Below are positions 9,856 to 23,320 of a DNA stretch of 64,000 bases, in pieces. Source of the DNA: Antrihabitans cavernicola (GTDB lineage Bacteria > Actinomycetota > Actinomycetes > Mycobacteriales > Mycobacteriaceae); assembly GCF_008297975.1 (NCBI RefSeq), contig NZ_VLNY01000006.1, forward strand, positions 1 to 64,000, read 5' to 3'. The position numbers and the translations under genes were made by a program. The notes beneath the pieces are model-generated. The model was not told where the DNA came from. It saw nothing but the letters and a program-made list of their open reading frames with translations, and searched no databases. The stretch's first letter is position 1. Every line of letters begins with the position of its first letter.

Positions 9856-10044
9856 CTATCTCGGCATAGCAGAAAACCCGGTGCGCGCCACGGTCAGTGC
9901 AGTCATAGCAGCGAACGAATACCGCCAGCCGAGCGCCGAGCCGACCAACGTCCCCGCGGGGACGCCGATGGACAATGCGAGGGGGATACCCGCCATCGCG
10001 ATGGCTGTGGCCCGACCCTGCAGTGCGGGTGGCTCAGCGTCGAG
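9856..10044 (-). pseudogene. Remnant of an MFS transporter
   Basis: The reverse strand is open from 10044 to a TAG at 9856 and reads, in part, PPALQGRATAIAMAGIPLAL, then a Gly-rich turn and GSALGWRYSFAAMTAL. This is the middle of a DHA1-type major facilitator (helix 4-5, with the ALGWR motif). There is no start codon, the preceding helices are missing, and a TGA at 10045-10047 closes the frame upstream, so it is a fragment. It fills the gap between the VOC gene and the deazaflavin gene and marks a past deletion. Confidence 0.7.
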
Positions 10045-10543
10045 TCAACGCAAAAACTCGTAGGTCACGATCGGTGCGGCCCTTGTATGCCTCGTACGCG
10101 CCTGCCATGTCGATGAATTCTTTGTAGACGCGCGTCTGCTCGGTGCCGATCACCGGCGTTGCGACGACGGGGATCGCCTTGCCGCCGATTGCGACGCTCG
10201 CGTTGGAGTCGGCCAGCAGGTTCGCCGTCCACGCCGGATGGTGCGCCTGACCGAAGTTGCTGCCGACCACGTAGATCTTGTCGCCCTCGTGCACGCACAG
10301 CAACGGGGTGGTGCGCGGTTCGCCGGACTTGCGGCCCTTCGTGGTCAGCAGAATCACCGGCGCACCGATCGGGCCGAGGATCGTGTACTTGCCATCGGTC
10401 TTGACCAGCAGTTTTCGGTCCAGCGGTGTGGCGGTTTTGATGACCCACGAGCCGACCGGAGTGGATGCGAAGGCGATGGCCGCCTTGTTCAGGAAACCGG
10501 AATCCGAGCCCCATCGCACGTCGGGAAATGCCTGCTCGCTCAT
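10034..10543 (-). CDS. Deazaflavin (F420)-dependent nitroreductase-family protein
   Basis: A 169-residue member of the DDN family, whose characterised members use F420H2 to reduce quinones and nitroimidazoles at the membrane. Family marks are LLTTKGRKSGEPRTTPLLCV, VVGSNFGQAHHPAWTANL and a final VYKEFIDMAGAYEAY block. The ATG at 10543 follows a GAGGAGA ribosome site; longer in-frame starts run into pta. It starts 62 bp from the divergent pta gene. fgd in the same window supplies reduced F420. The physiological substrate is unknown. Confidence 0.9.
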   Translation of the reverse strand: MSEQAFPDVRWGSDSGFLNKAAIAFASTPVGSWVIKTATPLDRKLLVKTDGKYTILGPIGAPVILLTTKGRKSGEPRTTPLLCVHEGDKIYVVGSNFGQAHHPAWTANLLADSNASVAIGGKAIPVVATPVIGTEQTRVYKEFIDMAGAYEAYKGRTDRDLRVFALTRR

Positions 10544-10605
10544 ACCGGTCTCCTCGTCGTGCCCACGGTGGCCCCCGGAAATTATGCGCCAATTAGGCTC
10601 ACCCC

Positions 10606-12714
10606 ATGGCAACATCGCAGAAGCCGTCGGGTCCCGCGACCGCCAAGGGGCCGACGACTGTCTACATCGCATCTCCCGAAGGCGATACCGGTAAGTCGAC
10701 CATTGCGCTCGGGGTGTTGCATCGCCTCTGCGCGTCCGCGGCAAGGGTGGGTGTCTTCCGTCCGATCGCGCGGTCGACCACCGAGACGGACTACATACTC
10801 GAGTTGCTCCTCGAGCACACGACTGCGGACCTCAGCTACGAACAATGTGTCGGCGTCACCTACGAGGTGACCCATGCCGATCCCGATGCCGCGCTGAGCG
10901 AGATCGTATCGCGTTATCACGTCGTCGCTGAGCAATGCGATGCCGTCCTGATCATCGGCAGCGACTACACCGACGTTGCCAGTCCGAGCGAGCTGGGCAT
11001 GAACGCTCGGATCGCAGCCAACCTCGGTGCGCCCGTGGTGCTTGCGGTGAAGGGGCTGGGCCGCACGCCTGAGGAAATCGTTCAGGTTGTCGACATGTGC
11101 GCGGTGGAGTTGAAGCAGTACCACGCGCATCTGCTAGCGGTAGTGGCGAATCGGTGTGATCCCGATAGCCTCGACGACATCACGAAAGCGCTCGACGGCG
11201 TCGGCGTACCCGCGTGGAGCATCCCGGAAACTCCGTTGCTCGGCGCTCCGACCATGGCCGAACTGCTGACCTCCACCGGCGGTGAGCTCTACAGCGGCGA
11301 TCCCGAGCTGATGCAGCGCGAGGCCCTCGGCGTGATGGTCGGCGGTATGACGGCCGAACACATTCTCGAGCGTCTCTACGAAGGTGTTGCGGTCATCGCC
11401 CCCGCCGACCGATCGGACGCCGTGCTGGCGCTGGTGAATGCCCATGAGGCAGAAGGCTTTCCGTCGCTGGCAGGCATCATCATGAACGGCGGCCTGCTGC
11501 CGCATCCGGCGATCGCCAAGCTGATCGAGGGGCTCAAGCCGAGGCTGCCGATCCTCACGACGCCGCTGGGTACGTTCGACACCGCGAGTGCGGTGGCACG
11601 AACTCGTGGTCGTGTCGCTGTCGGATCGGCCCGCAAGGTCGACACCGCTCTGGCATTGATGGAGCAGCGCGTCGACACCAACAAGCTGATCGAGCTGCTG
11701 GAAGTGCCGTTCCCCTCGGTGGTGACGCCGCCGATGTTCGAATACCAACTCATCGACCGCGCCCGATCCGACCGCAAACACATAGTGCTACCCGAGGGCG
11801 ACGACGACCGCATCTTGCGGGCGGCAGGCAGGCTCCTGCAGCGCAACGTCGCCGAATTGACCATCCTCGGTGACGAATCCACGATTCGCGGTCGCGCCGC
11901 CGAGTTGGGTGTCGACCTCACCGGTGCCAACATCTTGAGCCCCCGCGACCCGGAGTATCTCGACGACTTCGCGAAGGAGTACACCGAGCTGCGCAAGCAC
12001 AAGGGCATGACCCTCGAGCGCGCCCGCGAGGTGGTCACGGACATCTCCTACTTCGGAACGATGATGGTGCACAAGGGAATTGCCGACGGCATGGTCTCCG
12101 GTGCGGCTCACACAACGGCGCACACGATCCGGCCGTCGTTCGAGATCATCAAGACGCAGGACGGCGTATCCACTGTGTCGAGCGTCTTTCTGATGTGCCT
12201 CGCGGATCGGGTACTGGCCTACGGCGACTGTGCCGTCGTTCCGGACCCGACGTCCGAGCAACTCGCCGACATCGCGATCTCGTCCGCTCAGACCGCAGAA
12301 CAATTCGGGATCGAGCCGCGCATCGCGATGCTGTCCTACTCGACGGGCGAATCGGGATCCGGCGCCGACGTGGACAAGGTGCGTACCGCGACCGAACTGG
12401 TGCGTGAGCGTCGTTCGGATCTGTTGGTGGAGGGCCCGATTCAGTACGACGCGGCTATCGAGCCGACGGTGGCCAGTACCAAATTGCCCAACTCGAAGGT
12501 CGCGGGCAAGGCGACCGTGTTCATCTTCCCCGACCTCAATACCGGCAACAACACGTACAAGGCTGTGCAACGGAGCGCGGGCGCAATCGCCGTCGGGCCC
12601 GTGCTGCAGGGCTTGCGAAAACCGGTGAACGACTTGTCCCGCGGCGCGCTGGTGCAGGACATCGTGAACACCGTGGCGATCACGGCGATTCAGGCACAAG
12701 GGATCTCGAAATGA
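10606..12714 (+). CDS. pta: Phosphate acetyltransferase (long form)
   Basis: Converts acetyl-CoA and phosphate to acetyl phosphate and CoA. At 702 residues it is the long type: an N-terminal P-loop-like domain ([11 protein letters not shown] near residue 25), a central DRTGG-type domain, and the C-terminal PTA domain (from about residue 375, [39 protein letters not shown]). The stop overlaps the ackA start as ATGA (12711-12714), so the two are translationally coupled, as in M. tuberculosis Rv0408-Rv0409. It is the first gene after the accessory block that follows fgd. Confidence 0.97.
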   Translation: MATSQKPSGPATAKGPTTVYIASPEGDTGKSTIALGVLHRLCASAARVGVFRPIARSTTETDYILELLLEHTTADLSYEQCVGVTYEVTHADPDAALSEIVSRYHVVAEQCDAVLIIGSDYTDVASPSELGMNARIAANLGAPVVLAVKGLGRTPEEIVQVVDMCAVELKQYHAHLLAVVANRCDPDSLDDITKALDGVGVPAWSIPETPLLGAPTMAELLTSTGGELYSGDPELMQREALGVMVGGMTAEHILERLYEGVAVIAPADRSDAVLALVNAHEAEGFPSLAGIIMNGGLLPHPAIAKLIEGLKPRLPILTTPLGTFDTASAVARTRGRVAVGSARKVDTALALMEQRVDTNKLIELLEVPFPSVVTPPMFEYQLIDRARSDRKHIVLPEGDDDRILRAAGRLLQRNVAELTILGDESTIRGRAAELGVDLTGANILSPRDPEYLDDFAKEYTELRKHKGMTLERAREVVTDISYFGTMMVHKGIADGMVSGAAHTTAHTIRPSFEIIKTQDGVSTVSSVFLMCLADRVLAYGDCAVVPDPTSEQLADIAISSAQTAEQFGIEPRIAMLSYSTGESGSGADVDKVRTATELVRERRSDLLVEGPIQYDAAIEPTVASTKLPNSKVAGKATVFIFPDLNTGNNTYKAVQRSAGAIAVGPVLQGLRKPVNDLSRGALVQDIVNTVAITAIQAQGISK

Positions 12715-13895
12715 CGCAATCGCTTGTGTTGGTGATCAATTCGGGGTCGTCGTCGGTCAAGTATCAACTGGTCGATCCCGCCTCCGGTGATGCGTTGGCG
12801 TCGGGTCTGGTGGAGCGGATCGGTGAGGACGACGGCGTCATCACCCACCACTACGGTGACCGAGAGTTGGAGCATCGCGGCCCGATCGCCGACCATGCCG
12901 CCGGTATGCGGTTGGCGTTCGGCATGTTCGAGGAATCGGGTCAGAGCCTGGACGGTGTGTGCGCGGTGGGGCACCGTGTGGTCCACGGTGGCGAGGTCTT
13001 CTACGAGCCGACGTTGATCACCGACGACGTGGTCGCGGAGATCACCCGACTGTCCGAGCTTGCGCCACTGCACAATCCGGCCAATGTCACCGGCATCGAC
13101 ACCGCCAGGGAACTGCTGCCGGATGTTGCGCAGGTCGCCATCTTCGACACAGCTTTCTTCCATCGCCTCCCCGCCGCGGCACGGACGTACGCGATCGATG
13201 CCGAGGTGGCACAGCAATACGGCATCCGCCGCTACGGCTTCCACGGCACCTCGCACGAGTACGTATCCGGCAAGGTCGCGGAGTTCGTCGGGCGCGACGA
13301 TCTGAACCAGATCGTCCTGCACCTGGGCAACGGTGCGTCCGCGTCGGCGATCCGTGGCAGCGAGGTGATCGACACGTCGATGGGACTGACCCCGCTGGAG
13401 GGGTTGGTGATGGGCACCCGGTCCGGCGACATCGACCCGGGCATCGTGATGCACCTGCGGCGCAGCGCGGACATGGACATCGACGCGATCGATCAACTGC
13501 TGAACCGTCGTTCGGGTATCAAGGGTCTGTCCGGCGTCAACGATTTTCGTGAGCTCCGCAAGCTGATCGACGCAGGCAACGACGCTGCCAAGCTTGCCTA
13601 CGACGTCTACATCCACCGCCTGCGTCGCTACATCGGTGCCTACCTGCTGGAGTTGGGTGGCGTCGACGTCATCACCTTCACGGCAGGCGTCGGCGAGAAC
13701 AGCTCGGAGGTCCGGGCGGATGCGCTGGCAGGTTTGGGCAGGCTCGGCATCGAGATCGACGCCGAGCGCAATGCCGTACGCAACCATGAGGCACGCGTGA
13801 TTTCGACCGAAGCGTCGGCCGTGACCGTGCTGGTGGTTCCGACCAACGAGGAGCTGGCAATTGCCAGAGCTGCCGCTGCGCTGGTAGTGGGCTGA
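12711..13895 (+). CDS. ackA: Acetate kinase
   Basis: Makes acetate and ATP from acetyl phosphate and ADP, or the reverse. The 394-residue protein has the ASKHA features of Ack[15 protein letters not shown] at the N-terminus, GHRVVHGGE, the catalytic Asp in [32 protein letters not shown] and FTAGVGENS. The ATG at 12711 overlaps the pta stop. It ends 4 bases before the stop of the opposing pknG gene, the same arrangement as in M. tuberculosis. Confidence 0.98.
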   Translation: MTQSLVLVINSGSSSVKYQLVDPASGDALASGLVERIGEDDGVITHHYGDRELEHRGPIADHAAGMRLAFGMFEESGQSLDGVCAVGHRVVHGGEVFYEPTLITDDVVAEITRLSELAPLHNPANVTGIDTARELLPDVAQVAIFDTAFFHRLPAAARTYAIDAEVAQQYGIRRYGFHGTSHEYVSGKVAEFVGRDDLNQIVLHLGNGASASAIRGSEVIDTSMGLTPLEGLVMGTRSGDIDPGIVMHLRRSADMDIDAIDQLLNRRSGIKGLSGVNDFRELRKLIDAGNDAAKLAYDVYIHRLRRYIGAYLLELGGVDVITFTAGVGENSSEVRADALAGLGRLGIEIDAERNAVRNHEARVISTEASAVTVLVVPTNEELAIARAAAALVVG

Positions 13896-13899
13896 CGCG

Positions 13900-17224
<3,325 letters not shown>

Positions 17225-17228
<4 letters not shown>

Positions 17229-18568
17229 CTGTACTCCCGCAGCCGCGGCCACAGTCCGACGCCGACCAAGACGGCGGCTGCCGCAACGAGCAGCAACGAG
17301 CCGGGCGAGAGCACGTCGAGCACCTTCGACGCATGCGAGACATCAGCGCGCACGGAACTACGCGTCTGCGCGATGCCGACTTCCATGGCGTCGTCGAGTC
17401 GCGAGTACTGCACCATCGAATCCATTGCGCCCGGGCCGATCGCCACCTTCGACGCGCCGTCGTAATCCCCGGCCGCCAGCGTTGCGTTCATCCGCTTGTG
17501 CGACTGATCCCACAGGTCACGGGCCGAGTCGGCATCGACGACATTGCCGTTGCTGGTACCCAACTCGGTGAGGATCGAGCCGAGACGTTGGATATCGGCG
17601 TCGAACGCGGTGTCGTACACACCAGTGGTATCGCGGCGAACCAACTTCAACGTTTCGTCGGAGCGCGCCTGCTGAGCGACGATGCGCCCGGCGGTCAGCT
17701 GATCGAGGGGCTTGGTGCCTCGGTCGAGAGCGCGGTCGGTCGCGGACGCGGACAGCCAACCCGACGCCACTATCCACGCGAACAGCACTGCCATCGCCAG
17801 CGTGGCAACGACCAGCCCCGGATTGATCCGACGCCGCCATCGCCGCGCGAGGTAGAGCTGACCCAGAATCAGAAGAATCAGGGCCAGCGTCACCAACGAC
17901 ATCGCCCACCACGGTGCGTGGACGTACTGCTGCTGGATTTTCACGACCGCGGCCGACTGCTGCTTGCTCAGCGCCTCCGCCATCGGCAGCATCCGCGTCT
18001 GCATCAGATTCGACGCCTCGGCGAGGTACGCGGCGCCGACGGGATTGCCGATCCGATTGTTGGTCCGCGCCGTCTCCACCAGTCCGGTGTAGACCGGAAG
18101 CTGCGTGGCGACGCCGCTGAGCAGGCGTCGTGCCGGCGCGTCCGCGTCCTCGGTCCCGGCGGCGCCGCCCGCCAGCTCCGCGGACGCTTCGCCGATCGCC
18201 TGCGTGTATCGATCGCGCACGGCTTGTGGTTCGACGCCGCCGGAGATGAATGCCGTCGCGGCGGCGGCGTCGGCGATCGAGAGGGAACTGTAAAGCCGTT
18301 GGGCGGAGTTGGCGAAGGGTTCGGTCTGGTCGAGCAGGCCGTTGAGGGCCTGCTGCCGATCGCTGACCATCGCGGCGGTGACGGCGCCGGAGGTGAGGCA
18401 CGCGATGATCAGGACAGCGCACAAGGCGATCAGGTGGGCGGGCGACGATCGGATGAATTCACGAACATCGGTCGGGTGCAGGTGGTCTCGCAGCAACGCC
18501 GCCGCGGCCTTCGGTGACAGATTGCCGAGGGTCGGCTCGACGGACCCGGCAGGCGGGGCGGTGATCAC
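17225..18568 (-). CDS. glnX: GlnX membrane signalling protein
   Basis: An integral membrane protein of 447 residues that links GlnH to PknG in the amino-acid-sensing relay of mycobacteria (Rv0412c homologue). Four hydrophobic segments are visible: LIALCAVLIIACLTSGAVTA, WWAMSLVTLALILLILGQLY, LVVATLAMAVLFAWIVASG and SLLLVAAAAVLVGVGL. Between segments 1 and 2, and between 3 and 4, lie helical extracytoplasmic domains of the sensor type. AGGAGG directly abuts a GTG at 18574 but stands 5 nt before the GTG at 18568, so 18568 is chosen. First gene of the operon. Confidence 0.92.
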
Positions 18569-18726
18569 GGACACCTCCTGCTCGGCTCGGTTGATTTCGA
18601 ACTTCTACGAACTGTTGCAAACGGAATTCTATTGTGGTCCCGCGCGCCTGGTTGCGGCAGCGAATACAGTCAATAGCGGCCGGGGTGTCGGCCGAGCCGG
18701 CGATGAGGGGCAGGTGTGGCAACGGG

Positions 18727-19413
18727 ATGCGCGGTGACGGCGACGGCTGGTCCTGGAGCCCGGACGGAAGTAAGCACTGGGGCAAGCACGGTGCGGCGGG
18801 TCTGTTGTTGCGGGCTCCGCTCGAAGATGGGCGACCGGCTGTGCTGCTGCAACATCGAGCGTTCTGGAGCCATCAGGGTGGCACGTGGGCGCTGCCCGGT
18901 GGCGCTCGCGACAGTCACGAGACCACCATCCACGCCGCCGTCCGCGAGGCCGAGGAAGAGGCGGGCATCAGCGGTTCGCTGCTGCGCGTGCGTGCCGAAC
19001 GGGTCACCCACCGAGCCGAAGGCGGTTGGAGCTACACCACGGTGATCGCCGATGCCGCGGCACCGCTGGCGACCGTGCGTAATCGCGAAAGTGCCGAGCT
19101 GCGCTGGGTTCCCGAAGACGACGTCGATGCCCTTCGCCTGCATCCCGGGTTCGCCGCGAGTTGGCCGCAACTCAAGACCTCACGATTGCAATTGATGCTC
19201 GACGGCGTTTCCGACCTTGCCGCACTCACTGCGGCGTTGCCCCGAACGATCGAACTGCCCGACGACGGCTTCGGTTGGCTGCCGTCCGTCGACGCCGCCG
19301 TCGACGCACCCGACGGAAGCGGCACAGCAACGGTACTGATCGGGGACACGGCAGACAGCGATCGTCGATCGTCGGTCGTGCTCACCATGGCGTTCGCCGA
19401 TATCGTCTCCTGA
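18727..19413 (+). CDS. mutT3: Nudix hydrolase MutT3
   Basis: A 228-residue Nudix hydrolase in the place of Rv0413. The Nudix box is complete: G-x5-E-x7-REAEEEAGI (GGARDSHETTIHAAVREAEE). The N-terminal RGDGDGW...WGKHGAAGLLLRAP block and the HQGGTWALPGG block match MutT3. M. tuberculosis MutT3 acts on oxidised guanine nucleotides; the role here is assigned by homology. The start is uncertain: ATG 18727 precedes the conserved RGDGDGW, while ATG 18703 and GTG 18685 are in frame upstream. The stop overlaps the ltrA-like start (TGATG). Confidence 0.9.
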   Translation: MRGDGDGWSWSPDGSKHWGKHGAAGLLLRAPLEDGRPAVLLQHRAFWSHQGGTWALPGGARDSHETTIHAAVREAEEEAGISGSLLRVRAERVTHRAEGGWSYTTVIADAAAPLATVRNRESAELRWVPEDDVDALRLHPGFAASWPQLKTSRLQLMLDGVSDLAALTAALPRTIELPDDGFGWLPSVDAAVDAPDGSGTATVLIGDTADSDRRSSVVLTMAFADIVS

Positions 19414-20666
19414 TGAATCAGCCGACGCCGGGGGCCGCTGCCCCGCACGGTAGACGTGCCATGACCGGTCGCGATCCGCACGAAGCTCATCGGGTCGCAA
19501 CTCCGTTGGAATTGCTGTTCGACCTCACGTTCGTCATCGCATTCGGTGTTGCGGCATCCGAACTCGCGCACCTGCTCGCCGAAGGCCATTACTTCGCAGG
19601 GCTTTCCGGGTTCGCGTTCGCCGTGTTCGCCACCTGCTGGGCGTGGATCAACTTCAGCTGGTTCGCCTCGGCGTACGACACCGACGACTGGATCTACCGC
19701 GCGGCGACGATGGTGCAGATGATCGGCGTCATCATTCTTGCGCTGGGTATTCCGCAGCTTTACGAGTCGATCGACCAGGGCGAGCACGTCGACAACCGAA
19801 TCGTGGTTGCCGGCTACGTGGTGATGCGCGTCGCGATGATCTTCCAATGGTTGCGTGCGGCCAAACAGAATCCGGAGCGCCGCAGGGCGTGCCTCACCTA
19901 CGCCGGCGCGATCGGCATCGCGCAACTGGGCTGGATCGGCGCGCTCGTGGCGCACACGTCGGTGCCGGTGACCATTGTTCTCGTTCTGCTGCTGGCGTCC
20001 GTCGAGTTCGCGGGACCGTGGATTGTGGAGCGGCGCAAGGGTGAGACGCCCTGGCACGCACACCACATCGCCGAGCGCTACAGCTTGCTCGCGATCATCG
20101 CGCTCGGTGAGGGCGTGGTGGGGACGGTCGCGTCGTTGTCGGCGGTGATCGGCACGCAGGGCTGGACCACGGACGCCATCCTTGTCGGAATCGCTGGCAC
20201 CGGGCTGACATTCGGAATCTGGTGGGTGTATTTCACGGTTCCGGTGGGCGAGATCTTGCATCGTCATCGGGACAGATCGTTCTTCTTCGGCTACATCCAC
20301 ATCGTGATCTTCGCTGCGATCGTGGCAACGGGCGCCGGACTGCATGTTGCCGCGTACTACATCGAGCACGAGGCGCACATCGGCTCGGTGGCTACGGTAT
20401 CGAGCGTCGCCATTCCCGTCGGCGTCTACGTCGCAACAATTTTCGCGTTGTACGTCAGCATGGTCCGGGTCTTCGATGCGTTCCACACCCTGCTGTTGGT
20501 GGGCACTGCCGCGGTGCTGGGGATTGCTGTGGTGCTCGCGGCATCCGGGGTGTCGATGGCGGTCTGTTTGATCGTCGTCATGCTGGCACCGCTGGTCACC
20601 GTGGTCGGCTACGAGACGATCGGGCACCGTCACATGGCGGCATCACTGCTCGAGCAAAACGGCTGA
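19413..20666 (+). CDS. Low-temperature-requirement A (LtrA) family membrane protein
   Basis: A 417-residue polytopic membrane protein. The LtrA signature is clear: VATPLELLFDLTFVIAFG near the N-terminus, WAWINFSWFAS, YDTDDWIYR, and HHIAERYSLLAIIALGEG in the middle. About ten to eleven hydrophobic helices are visible. The name comes from a Listeria cold-growth phenotype; the biochemical role is unknown. The ATG at 19413 overlaps the mutT3 stop, so translation is coupled. The last 24 bases overlap the opposing TetR gene. Confidence 0.88.
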   Translation: MNQPTPGAAAPHGRRAMTGRDPHEAHRVATPLELLFDLTFVIAFGVAASELAHLLAEGHYFAGLSGFAFAVFATCWAWINFSWFASAYDTDDWIYRAATMVQMIGVIILALGIPQLYESIDQGEHVDNRIVVAGYVVMRVAMIFQWLRAAKQNPERRRACLTYAGAIGIAQLGWIGALVAHTSVPVTIVLVLLLASVEFAGPWIVERRKGETPWHAHHIAERYSLLAIIALGEGVVGTVASLSAVIGTQGWTTDAILVGIAGTGLTFGIWWVYFTVPVGEILHRHRDRSFFFGYIHIVIFAAIVATGAGLHVAAYYIEHEAHIGSVATVSSVAIPVGVYVATIFALYVSMVRVFDAFHTLLLVGTAAVLGIAVVLAASGVSMAVCLIVVMLAPLVTVVGYETIGHRHMAASLLEQNG

Positions 20667-21242
20667 GACCACGTCCACAACGGTCGGCGCGATCTCGCTC
20701 AGCCGATCGACGCGGCCTTGCTCGACCGACCTGACGATCAGCTCACCGATCCCGCCGACCAGCAGGGTGGCCGTGAGGTCGGACGGGACGCGCACGTTGG
20801 CGTCGAATTCGGAAGCGTGGACCGCGATGTCGCGGATCTGATTCGCGAGGATGTCCTGCACGCGCCTGCGCTCCGGTGATGTCGTCAACCCTGCCGCATG
20901 AATCGCGACGAACTGCGCGTACGTGAGATCGGGGCGCTCGGCGAGTACGCGCAGCAACGAATCGACGGCCGATGCGACGACGCTTCGTGCATTCTTCGAA
21001 TCGGTGTCCATCACCGACAGACCGGCGAGCAACCGATCGCTCAGCGTCGAGTAGCACGCAATCATGCAGGCCTGCTTGTCGGTGAAGTGCTCGTAGAACG
21101 TCCGGCGAGAGACCCTCGCCTCGGCAACCACGTGGGCGATCGTCGTTGCTGGATAGCCCTTCTCGGCGACGACGGTGGCCATCGCATCGATCAGTCGCAG
21201 TCGAGCGTCGGTGCCGTTTCCTGGCACGTCCGGGTTTGTCAT
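20643..21242 (-). CDS. TetR-family regulator of the divergent SDR genes
   Basis: A 199-residue TetR/AcrR repressor. The N-terminal helix-turn-helix reads TTIAHVVAEARVSRRTFYEHFTDK; the C-terminal ligand-binding part is all-helical. The divergent region 21243-21439 holds three copies of a 16-bp palindrome, GGTAC-N6-GTACC, the obvious candidate operators. The first copy lies 22 bp from this gene's start, so autorepression is likely. The ligand is unknown, but the two controlled dehydrogenases suggest a lipid- or steroid-like alcohol or ketone. The 3' end overlaps the LtrA gene by 24 bases. Confidence 0.9.
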   Translation of the reverse strand: MTNPDVPGNGTDARLRLIDAMATVVAEKGYPATTIAHVVAEARVSRRTFYEHFTDKQACMIACYSTLSDRLLAGLSVMDTDSKNARSVVASAVDSLLRVLAERPDLTYAQFVAIHAAGLTTSPERRRVQDILANQIRDIAVHASEFDANVRVPSDLTATLLVGGIGELIVRSVEQGRVDRLSEIAPTVVDVVSAVLLEQ

Positions 21243-21263
21243 GTCCTGCCTTTCCGCCGATCT

Positions 21264-21279
21264 GGTACATCAGCGTACC
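21264..21279. promoter_or_regulatory. TetR operator copy 1, GGTAC-N6-GTACC
   Basis: A 16-bp inverted repeat, GGTACATCAGCGTACC, 22 bp upstream of the TetR gene. It is the first of three identical-architecture sites in the TetR/SDR intergenic region. Confidence 0.75.
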
Positions 21280-21349
21280 CGAGCAACTTTTCAGCGTTGC
21301 GGGGCTCTGACCTGCGAATTGAGACACGCGCCACAACTGCTTGCGTGCT

Positions 21350-21365
21350 GGTACGTCTGCGTACC
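21350..21365. promoter_or_regulatory. TetR operator copy 2, GGTAC-N6-GTACC
   Basis: GGTACGTCTGCGTACC, with the same 5-bp arms and 6-bp spacer as copies 1 and 3. It lies 86 bp after copy 1 and 32 bp before copy 3, close to three helical turns. Confidence 0.75.
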
Positions 21366-21381
21366 ATCATTGTCGCTAAGC

Positions 21382-21397
21382 GGTACGTCACAGTACC
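21382..21397. promoter_or_regulatory. TetR operator copy 3, GGTAC-N6-GTACC
   Basis: GGTACGTCACAGTACC lies just before the SDR start (GTG 21407 or 21440), where a bound repressor would block transcription of the two SDR genes. Confidence 0.75.
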
Positions 21398-21439
21398 GAG
21401 GCAAATGTGACCGCCATCCCACCCCGCTCAGGAGCAGCT

Positions 21440-22459
21440 GTGATCACCGAGACCTTCAACGCATTGACCGATCTGCCGATCGTTCGCGACATCGTCGGAA
21501 CACCGACGGACTCGCTCGCAGGCAAGACGGTCGTCATCACCGGCGCGTCGTCGGGGATCGGCGCCGTCGCCGCGCAGAAGGTGGCCGCCGCGGGCGGTGT
21601 GCCCATCCTGGTTGCCCGCAGCAAGGACAAGCTGGAGAACGTGAAGGCCGCCATCGAGGCCGCGGGCGGGACCGCCTTCGCCTACTCGTGCGACGTCTCC
21701 GATGCGGACGCTGTCACCGAACTGGTCGAGACGTTGATTCGCGAGCACGAGAAGGTCGACATGCTCGTCAACAATGCGGGCCGCTCGATCCGTCGTTCGC
21801 TGAACCTGTCCTACGACCGGTTCCACGATTTCGAACGCACGATGGCCCTCAACTACTTCGGCGCCGTCCGGCTGATCATGGAACTGCTGCCGCACATGAC
21901 CGAACGTGGCTTCGGACACATCGTCAACATCTCGTCGATCGGCGTGCAGACCAACACGCCACGCTTCGCTGCGTACGTCGCATCGAAGGCGGCACTCGAC
22001 GCGTTCAGTCGTGTCGCGGCAAGCGAGGTGCACGGCGACGGAATCACCTTCACCACGGTGCACATGCCGTTGGTTCGGACGCCGATGATCGCTCCCACCT
22101 CGATGTACGACGCGTTCCCGACGCTGTCGCCCGACGAGGCCGCCAACCTGGTCCTTCGCGCGCTTGTCAAGCGTCCCAAGGAGATCGGGACACCGATGGG
22201 CACGCTCGGCGAACTGTCCTACACGCTCGCACCCAGCATCGTGGACGTCGTGCTGCACCGCGCCTACAAGGTGTTCCCGGATTCGCATGCGGCACAGGGT
22301 GTTACGCCCATTTCCGACGAGATCGCCAAGGCTGATGTCACCAAAGAAGGCGGACTGAGCACGCGCGCCCTCTCGACCGCGTCCGTCGTCATGGCCGACC
22401 AGCCGCTCTCACGCGCAGCCAAGCGCATGGTCCGACTGCTGCCCGGCATCCACTGGTAA
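21440..22459 (+). CDS. Short-chain dehydrogenase/reductase with C-terminal extension
   Basis: A 339-residue SDR. The NAD(P)-binding motif is TGASSGIG, followed by NNAG, and the catalytic Ser-Tyr-Lys lie in IVNISSIG and AAYVASKAAL. The C-terminus is about 80 residues longer than the classical 250-residue fold, as in fatty acyl-CoA reductase-like and membrane-associated SDRs. GTG 21407 is in frame, but GTG 21440 has AGGAG (21430-21434) 5 nt upstream and is preferred. It is the first gene after the three TetR operators. The substrate is unknown. Confidence 0.85.
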   Translation: MITETFNALTDLPIVRDIVGTPTDSLAGKTVVITGASSGIGAVAAQKVAAAGGVPILVARSKDKLENVKAAIEAAGGTAFAYSCDVSDADAVTELVETLIREHEKVDMLVNNAGRSIRRSLNLSYDRFHDFERTMALNYFGAVRLIMELLPHMTERGFGHIVNISSIGVQTNTPRFAAYVASKAALDAFSRVAASEVHGDGITFTTVHMPLVRTPMIAPTSMYDAFPTLSPDEAANLVLRALVKRPKEIGTPMGTLGELSYTLAPSIVDVVLHRAYKVFPDSHAAQGVTPISDEIAKADVTKEGGLSTRALSTASVVMADQPLSRAAKRMVRLLPGIHW

Positions 22460-22495
22460 ACCATCCATCCACGCAGATTTCAGAAAGAGACAGTC

Positions 22496-23320
22496 ATGAA
22501 AAATGTTGCAGGCAAGAAGATTCTGATCACCGGCGCCGCCATGGGCATGGGCAAGCTCTACGCCGAACTGGCCGTCGCCGAAGGCGCCGAAGCCGTGGTG
22601 TTGTGGGACATCAACGAAGCGGCGCTCGAGACCACGGTCGCCGAACTCACCGCTGCGGGCGGGTCGGTGACCGCGTACACGGTGGACGTATCCGATCGGA
22701 CGCAGATCGAGAAGGCGGCCGCGCAGGTGCGTTCCGACATCGGCGACCCGGACATCGTCTTCAACAACGCGGGCGTCGTCCGCGGTAACGCGTACTTCTG
22801 GGAGACCGACAACACCCGCGACACCGAGTTCACGATGAAGATCAACTCGTTGGCGCCGATGTTCATCGCCCGCGAGTTTCTGCCGGGAATGATCGCGTCC
22901 GGCAACGAATCTCGGCTCATCAACGTCGCATCGGCCGCAGGCCTCACCGCGAACCCGCGGATGGCGTCGTACTGCGGATCCAAGTGGGCGACCGTCGGCT
23001 GGTCGGACTCGGTACGACTCGAATTGGAGCAGGCAGGCCACAAGCAGGTCAAGGTGACCACGGTGTGCCCGTACTACATCAGCACCGGCATGTTCGAGGG
23101 CGCGAAATCGGCTCCGCTGCTTCCCATTCTGAAGCCGAACGACGTGGTCGACGAGGTGTGGAAGCAGATGAAGAAGGGCACACCGTTCGTGGTACTGCCC
23201 AAGACGGTGCTGCTGTCGGAGGCCTTCAAAGGGATCCTGCCGACCGGCGTTCGTGACTTCGTCGCAGGACGGGTCCTCGGCGTCTACAAGACGATGGACG
23301 ACTTCACTGGGCGGAAGTAG
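22496..23320 (+). CDS. Short-chain dehydrogenase/reductase (RDH10-like)
   Basis: A classical SDR of 274 residues: [12 protein letters not shown] at the nucleotide site, [16 protein letters not shown] with the catalytic Ser, and YCGSKWA with Tyr and Lys. The C-terminal part ([21 protein letters not shown]) resembles retinol-dehydrogenase-like SDRs that act on lipophilic alcohols. It begins 36 bp after the first SDR and is probably in the same TetR-controlled transcript. The 3' end overlaps thiE by 17 bases. Confidence 0.88.
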   Translation: MKNVAGKKILITGAAMGMGKLYAELAVAEGAEAVVLWDINEAALETTVAELTAAGGSVTAYTVDVSDRTQIEKAAAQVRSDIGDPDIVFNNAGVVRGNAYFWETDNTRDTEFTMKINSLAPMFIAREFLPGMIASGNESRLINVASAAGLTANPRMASYCGSKWATVGWSDSVRLELEQAGHKQVKVTTVCPYYISTGMFEGAKSAPLLPILKPNDVVDEVWKQMKKGTPFVVLPKTVLLSEAFKGILPTGVRDFVAGRVLGVYKTMDDFTGRK

